Positions 12,306 to 16,600 of a stretch of 16,600 nucleotides of DNA are shown here, piece by piece. A program made the position numbers and the translations under genes. The notes under the pieces were generated by a model. That model worked only from the letters and a program-made list of their open reading frames with translations, made no database searches and had not been told where the DNA came from. The first letter of the stretch is position 1, and each line of letters opens with the position of its first letter. Source of the stretch: JAIBBG01 sp043748015 (GTDB lineage Bacteria > Bacteroidota > Bacteroidia > Flavobacteriales_D > Sanyastnellaceae); the NCBI GenBank assembly GCA_043748015.1, contig JAYTOA010000083.1:1-16600 (forward strand). Reading direction: 5' to 3'.

Positions 12306-15300
12306 ATGATGGCACTTTTTGGCGTATCCTTTTTAAATACACAATCAAATGCACAATGCGGTTTCAACCCCAACTGGAGTTATAGCAACGAAACATGCCT
12401 AGATGCAAATGACGGCAGTATTTGTTGTGCTCCTTCCGGCGGTACAGGTCCATTTTCATGTTCTATCACACCCAGCGCAGGCAATCAGATTGGCAATTGC
12501 TTCCTGAATTTACCACCAAGTAACACTCCTTATGTGGTAATAATTACTGACGGAAATTCTTGCCCGGATACTGCGTCATTTACAATTGTTGAAAATCAAT
12601 ATCCAGCAATTGTTATTACACCAAGTTCAACGGCTTCATGCACGGGTAACGGCTCTGCATGTATTTCTATAGCCGGCGGCTCGGGAGTTTTTAATATTGA
12701 TTGGTACACTAATTCTACATTTAGCACTTACCTGGGAAGTGGAAATTGTATCACTCAACCAGCGGGCACGTATTGGTACAGGGCTGAAGATACCACGCCA
12801 AACGTACCATTTACTGTTTGTGTTAATTCCGGGCCGGTAACGATACTAGCACCACTTCCAATTCTGAGTTCTGTTATTTCAAACAATACACTTTGCCAAT
12901 GTCCGGGAGGAAACGGCGCGATTGATTTAACACTGACAGGTGGTGTAGGTCCCTTCAGCATAAGCTGGACAGGCCCAAACGGTTTTACCGCAACAACTGA
13001 GGACATTGCTAATTTATGCGAGGGTGTATATGTAGTCAACGTCACCGCCGGCGCATGTGCAACGACTGCCGCTTATACGGTTGGAGGGACCATTTTTCAA
13101 GTTTCAAGTAACGGAAATTGCACGGGCACCAATGGCAACGATTGCGATTGTAATACTATAGCAACGAATACAATTTGGGATCCAAACACTTTTGGACAGA
13201 CCTCAATCAATGTGAACGCCACCATTATTATCCCTGCCGGCGTTACACTTACAATTGACAACCTGAACCTATTCATAACGCCACATCACGTGATTCGCGT
13301 TTTGCCTGGTGGTCAACTCATCACTCACAATTCCAAGTTTGATGTAACGTGTGGCAGTTCATGGAGGGGCATTGAAGTGGTTGGCTCAGGTGTGGCCTCC
13401 ACTCTCGGGCAGCGTGGATATTTGGAGATGCAAAATTCAGAAATTACCCATGCCGAATGCGCAATTCGAAATTACCGAGCTGGCTTGAACGGCAATTGTA
13501 ATTTAACGACTCAGCAGTTTTCACTGGCAGGTGGAACCACTGGCGGTCGAATGAACTGCTACGGCGGTTGCAGATTCATAGACAACCTAAAGGACCTTTC
13601 AATTTTAGACTTCTACAACAATGGAACTGACGTCAATAATTACGGTGGTCGATTTGTCGATTGCACATTTCTCCTGACAGACGCCGGCTTCCCGTCGCCT
13701 TCAGAATGGTCTACCACAAATGCAACAAGAAGAATCCACTTGCGACGAATGGTCGACATGTCATTCATGAATTGCAAAGTAATAGTGGACAATGAGGCGT
13801 ATTCGAACTCTAACCGTGTGATGGGAGTTTTTGCTGAATGGTCAGATTTCTATTGGGATGGAACACCCGCTGCGAATCCTGCAAACTATTCATCAATGAT
13901 TACCGGCTGTCGCATTGGAATTTGGATTGCCGGATCAAGCGTTACTGGTGCTGAAACAGGTCACATTAATTTGAGTCAAGTGGTGAATAATACTTACTTT
14001 GAAAATTTTGTTTCAGTCTATATATTAAGTACGCGCAATTTATTCGTAATTGATAATTACTTTGCAGACATGCAGCCTGGGTTCAGTAATACTTTAAACC
14101 CTGCTATTGACGTCATCGGGAGAACTTCCACATATATTGCTTATGTTGTCTCCACCGGATTCCCAGCAATGAATTACACCTTTGCCGGAAATCAAATTGT
14201 ATCCAATTTACCTAATGAACCCTTAAACGGTTTGTACGTTTATAACACGGGAGCGCACAACAATTTTGTTTATGGAAATCGTTTCACAGGTTGTTCTACC
14301 GCGTGCGCATTCAACAACATCAATCGAGGAGATGTCATTCAAACTCCGCAGGGTACACACTATGAGTGCAATACATTCATCAATTGCAATAGAGATGTGC
14401 GAATAACCAGCTCCAATCCCGCTGCACCCGCAGGTGCCCCAAATCAAGGAGTCGCCCCTGTTCAAGGCAATTTCGCACAAGGTTTTGTAAACAATTCTGC
14501 AGGAAACAAATATGTTCTAAGCCCCTCAAATTCCAGCTTCATATATAATGACATTTGGATTTCAATGAATAATCCTGCTGGACATTCTTATAGGTTTTGG
14601 CCAACGGAAATGAACGGTGGTGCTTCACCAACGCAAGTTGATCCAAATATCTCACTGATAAATATGCAATTGAATGGTGGCGCTCGGAATCTTTGCGAGT
14701 GGCAATATCTATTTGAAGTGCCTCAAAATCCTGTTTCAATGATTTCACAAGGAAATCAAAATTTGACCAACCTATTTGGTGCTTATCAATATTTGGTAGA
14801 TGGAGGCAACACTCCAGAATTGAAATCGGATGTAGAGAGTAGCACATTTTCGCAGGCACTAAGTCTCTATCAACAATTATTAAACGAATCACCTGCGCTT
14901 AGTGAAGAGGTTATGCTTGCAGCCATTCAAAAGGAATTTGAATTGCCTAAGACATTACTGGTTTCTATTCTTGCATTGAATCCTTCAGCCGCTAAAAGCG
15001 CCGCTATTAAAAATGCCCTTGATAACAGAAACGACAAATTGGATGAATACCAAATGCAACAAGTTTTGAATGGATTGCAAATTCAATCAGTGAAAGAAAA
15101 CCTCGAAATGCAGATGTCTTTTGAGTATTCCAAATTACAAAAAACAAAGGACAATTGGAGTCGCGATTTGGAACTCAATGGCGGCGCACTAAATGAGATA
15201 CTATCGGTCTATGAAGAAAATAAATGGTCGGATGATCGTTTAATAGAAGCTGACGTGTTACTCAGGCATGGGCACTGCAACGAGGCAGCAAACCTTTTGT

Positions 15301-15833
15301 CAACATATTCCAATCATTTCGAATTATCATCAACCCAACAAACAGAACTGAACGACTATATCACGTTTGCCAATACGGCGTGCGATATCTTATATAGAGT
15401 AGATCCAACATTGACACAAGCTGAAACTTCCTATTTAATGAGTGTGTATCAAAACAGTGAATTCAATCTTGGAATAGAAGCTGTAAATCTTCTCAATGCG
15501 TTTGGAGGGTATGACTTGATAATTGAAATCCCTGCATTTGAAGGAAATATTCAACAAAGATCGTTGCTCACTTCGAATGAAAAGAAAACAAGGTCATTCG
15601 TAGCATACCCAAATCCTGCGGGTGAATTCGTTGTATTGAAATCATCGAATCAAACACCTGCAATGATTAAAATCATTCAGGTAGATGGCAGAGTGATAGA
15701 AAATATTCGGCCGGACATCAACTCGAAAGAGACCATTCTACAGTTGAGCCATCTACAAGCCGGAATTTATTTCTTGCTGCTTTACGATGAATCCGGAATA
15801 CTTCTGGATCAAATTTCAATCACTAAAAATTAA
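12306..15833 (+). CDS. Large T9SS cargo: SprB-like repeats, beta-helix, helical region, sorting domain
   Basis: 1175 residues from the in-frame ATG. The start region MMALFGVSFLNTQSNAQ is hydrophobic and ends like a signal peptide but lacks N-terminal basic residues, so the true start is probably upstream (ATG 12214). Residues 18-262 hold about three cysteine-rich SprB-like repeats (GGTGPFSCSI, GGSGVFNIDW, GGVGPFSISW). Residues 285-700 look like a right-handed parallel beta-helix: IIIPAGVTLTI, VIRVLPGGQLI, then many short N/G-rich turns such as NSEI, GCRF, CTFL, NNTYFENF, GNRFTGC. Residues 815-1075 are helical and TPR-like. Residues 1096-1175 are a type A sorting domain (SFVAYPNPAGEFVV, VDGRVI, LQAGIYFLLLYDESG). 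It is likely a surface or released protein for adhesion or polymer contact; no catalytic motif is evident. Confidence 0.85.
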   Translation: MMALFGVSFLNTQSNAQCGFNPNWSYSNETCLDANDGSICCAPSGGTGPFSCSITPSAGNQIGNCFLNLPPSNTPYVVIITDGNSCPDTASFTIVENQYPAIVITPSSTASCTGNGSACISIAGGSGVFNIDWYTNSTFSTYLGSGNCITQPAGTYWYRAEDTTPNVPFTVCVNSGPVTILAPLPILSSVISNNTLCQCPGGNGAIDLTLTGGVGPFSISWTGPNGFTATTEDIANLCEGVYVVNVTAGACATTAAYTVGGTIFQVSSNGNCTGTNGNDCDCNTIATNTIWDPNTFGQTSINVNATIIIPAGVTLTIDNLNLFITPHHVIRVLPGGQLITHNSKFDVTCGSSWRGIEVVGSGVASTLGQRGYLEMQNSEITHAECAIRNYRAGLNGNCNLTTQQFSLAGGTTGGRMNCYGGCRFIDNLKDLSILDFYNNGTDVNNYGGRFVDCTFLLTDAGFPSPSEWSTTNATRRIHLRRMVDMSFMNCKVIVDNEAYSNSNRVMGVFAEWSDFYWDGTPAANPANYSSMITGCRIGIWIAGSSVTGAETGHINLSQVVNNTYFENFVSVYILSTRNLFVIDNYFADMQPGFSNTLNPAIDVIGRTSTYIAYVVSTGFPAMNYTFAGNQIVSNLPNEPLNGLYVYNTGAHNNFVYGNRFTGCSTACAFNNINRGDVIQTPQGTHYECNTFINCNRDVRITSSNPAAPAGAPNQGVAPVQGNFAQGFVNNSAGNKYVLSPSNSSFIYNDIWISMNNPAGHSYRFWPTEMNGGASPTQVDPNISLINMQLNGGARNLCEWQYLFEVPQNPVSMISQGNQNLTNLFGAYQYLVDGGNTPELKSDVESSTFSQALSLYQQLLNESPALSEEVMLAAIQKEFELPKTLLVSILALNPSAAKSAAIKNALDNRNDKLDEYQMQQVLNGLQIQSVKENLEMQMSFEYSKLQKTKDNWSRDLELNGGALNEILSVYEENKWSDDRLIEADVLLRHGHCNEAANLLSTYSNHFELSSTQQTELNDYITFANTACDILYRVDPTLTQAETSYLMSVYQNSEFNLGIEAVNLLNAFGGYDLIIEIPAFEGNIQQRSLLTSNEKKTRSFVAYPNPAGEFVVLKSSNQTPAMIKIIQVDGRVIENIRPDINSKETILQLSHLQAGIYFLLLYDESGILLDQISITKN

Positions 15834-15836
15834 AAA

Positions 15837-16600
15837 ATGAGAACACTCTTAATCGGAGTGCTTTTGAGCGCGGGCATGTATGCCCGCGCTCAATACACTC
15901 ATTTCAATAATATTAATATAAATGAAACAGGCAACGGCTTTGAATTCGCATACCACCTGAATATTTATAACGACACAATAGAATCAATTATGTTCGTATC
16001 GAATAACGCTCAATTCGGAGCCAAAATACGATCCGCTGATTTACAAGGAAACATCCTAGAAAACTCATTCTTTCCTTCTCAATACTATTCCATCGGCGGA
16101 AGACAACTGGGAAACTCTGTGGTTGAATTGGGTGATACTAGTTATGTAATGCTATTTACACAAGTTGACAATTGCCAAACACCGAGACCAACAATCCAAC
16201 GCATTAATAAGTTGGGCGGATTAATTTGGGAGCTAACATTTGAAGACTGGATGACTCCTTGTGAATCTCCTATTTATTTCAATCCAACCAGTATCTTCAA
16301 AAACGATGTCAATCAAATTACTTTAGTTTGTTTGGTCCGTCCTGACCAAATGAATAATTTGGCTCAGCTTCGCTTTACTACATTCAACACTGAAGGAATT
16401 CAAATTGCCGACTTTACTACTTCGGCACCCGAATGGCCTTACTTTCAAGATACATCTATATCGAGATTGAATGACCATTTAATTCTAAGTGGTAACGGAA
16501 TCGTCTGTGGAACTTATGACATCCAGGTCGTAAAAACTGATCTTGAGGGCAATGTAATTCAATCCAATTGTTATGGAAATCAGGCGTGGCAACAAGGAGA
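15837..16600 (+). CDS. Secreted beta-rich protein (3' end outside window)
   Basis: ATG at 15837, 3 nt after the previous stop, opens a frame with no stop to the window end (254 codons plus 2 nt). Residues 1-19 are a signal peptide (MRTLLIGVLLSAGMYARAQ). The rest has loose repeats of the type IQRINKLGGLIWELTFED and IQVVKTDLEGNVIQ: a strand, then D/N-x-x-G, then an outgoing strand. Bacteroidota beta-propeller-like cargo proteins show this pattern. A T9SS sorting domain may lie beyond the edge but cannot be seen. Tight spacing implies co-transcription with the 1175-aa gene. A very stable hairpin lies in its signal-peptide codons. Confidence 0.8.
   Translation, partial: MRTLLIGVLLSAGMYARAQYTHFNNININETGNGFEFAYHLNIYNDTIESIMFVSNNAQFGAKIRSADLQGNILENSFFPSQYYSIGGRQLGNSVVELGDTSYVMLFTQVDNCQTPRPTIQRINKLGGLIWELTFEDWMTPCESPIYFNPTSIFKNDVNQITLVCLVRPDQMNNLAQLRFTTFNTEGIQIADFTTSAPEWPYFQDTSISRLNDHLILSGNGIVCGTYDIQVVKTDLEGNVIQSNCYGNQAWQQG
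15864..15893. repeat. Perfect 13-bp inverted repeat, loop TGTA
   Basis: TTGAGCGCGGGCA (15864-15876) pairs fully with TGCCCGCGCTCAA (15881-15893). Ten of the 13 pairs are the GC-rich core plus flanking G-C and A-T pairs. It lies 27 nt after the start codon and encodes the end of the signal peptide through its cleavage site. No T run follows. Confidence 0.9.

Noticed and set aside
1..16600. CRISPR array, defence island or prophage
   Set aside because: No regular direct repeats with spacers, and no nuclease, helicase, toxin-antitoxin, integrase or capsid-like proteins on either strand.

Overview
The window looks like chromosome of a Bacteroidota member, probably from the Chitinophagales/Sphingobacteriales/Flavobacteriales range. 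The evidence is a TonB-dependent receptor with an N-terminal carboxypeptidase-regulatory-like domain, two secreted proteins ending in type IX secretion (T9SS) type A sorting domains, SprB-like repeats, moderately AT-rich DNA, no Shine-Dalgarno-like spacing before starts, and several matches to the Bacteroidota -7 promoter element TAnnTTTG. I saw no rRNA, tRNA, CRISPR array, transposase or phage gene, and I cannot name a species.

Layout. Positions 1-320 hold the end of a lipoprotein cytochrome c. A gene-free stretch with an imperfect direct repeat follows. On the minus strand a compact operon (2236 down to 651) encodes a DUF493 protein, a small membrane-anchored protein and methionyl-tRNA formyltransferase (fmt). 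Upstream of it, also on the minus strand, lies a TonB-dependent receptor (4939-2366). It diverges from two plus-strand envelope genes of unknown function (5066-6284). A minus-strand Na+/alanine symporter (8171-6384) carries an unusual secreted N-terminal domain and diverges from a T9SS cargo protein (8408-9298). Minus-strand genes for an AHSA1-type SRPBCC protein, a DUF1801 protein and a tandem universal stress protein fill 9316-11611. A roughly 440-bp region bounded by palindromic motifs lies between the last two. After about 690 bp without a convincing gene come a 1175-aa T9SS-exported protein (SprB-like repeats, beta-helix, helical region, sorting domain) and, 3 nt later, the start of another secreted protein cut by the window end.

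The genes do not form one pathway. The common theme is the cell envelope: receptor, lipoproteins, symporter and T9SS cargo, plus housekeeping and stress genes. The points most worth a second look are: an 8-C tract that puts the 1175-aa gene out of frame with a better upstream start; a perfect 13-bp hairpin inside the signal-peptide codons of the following gene; the palindrome-bounded region at 10263-10704; the symporter with a SprB/PKD-like exodomain; and a lipoprotein gene with no ordinary start codon where one is expected.
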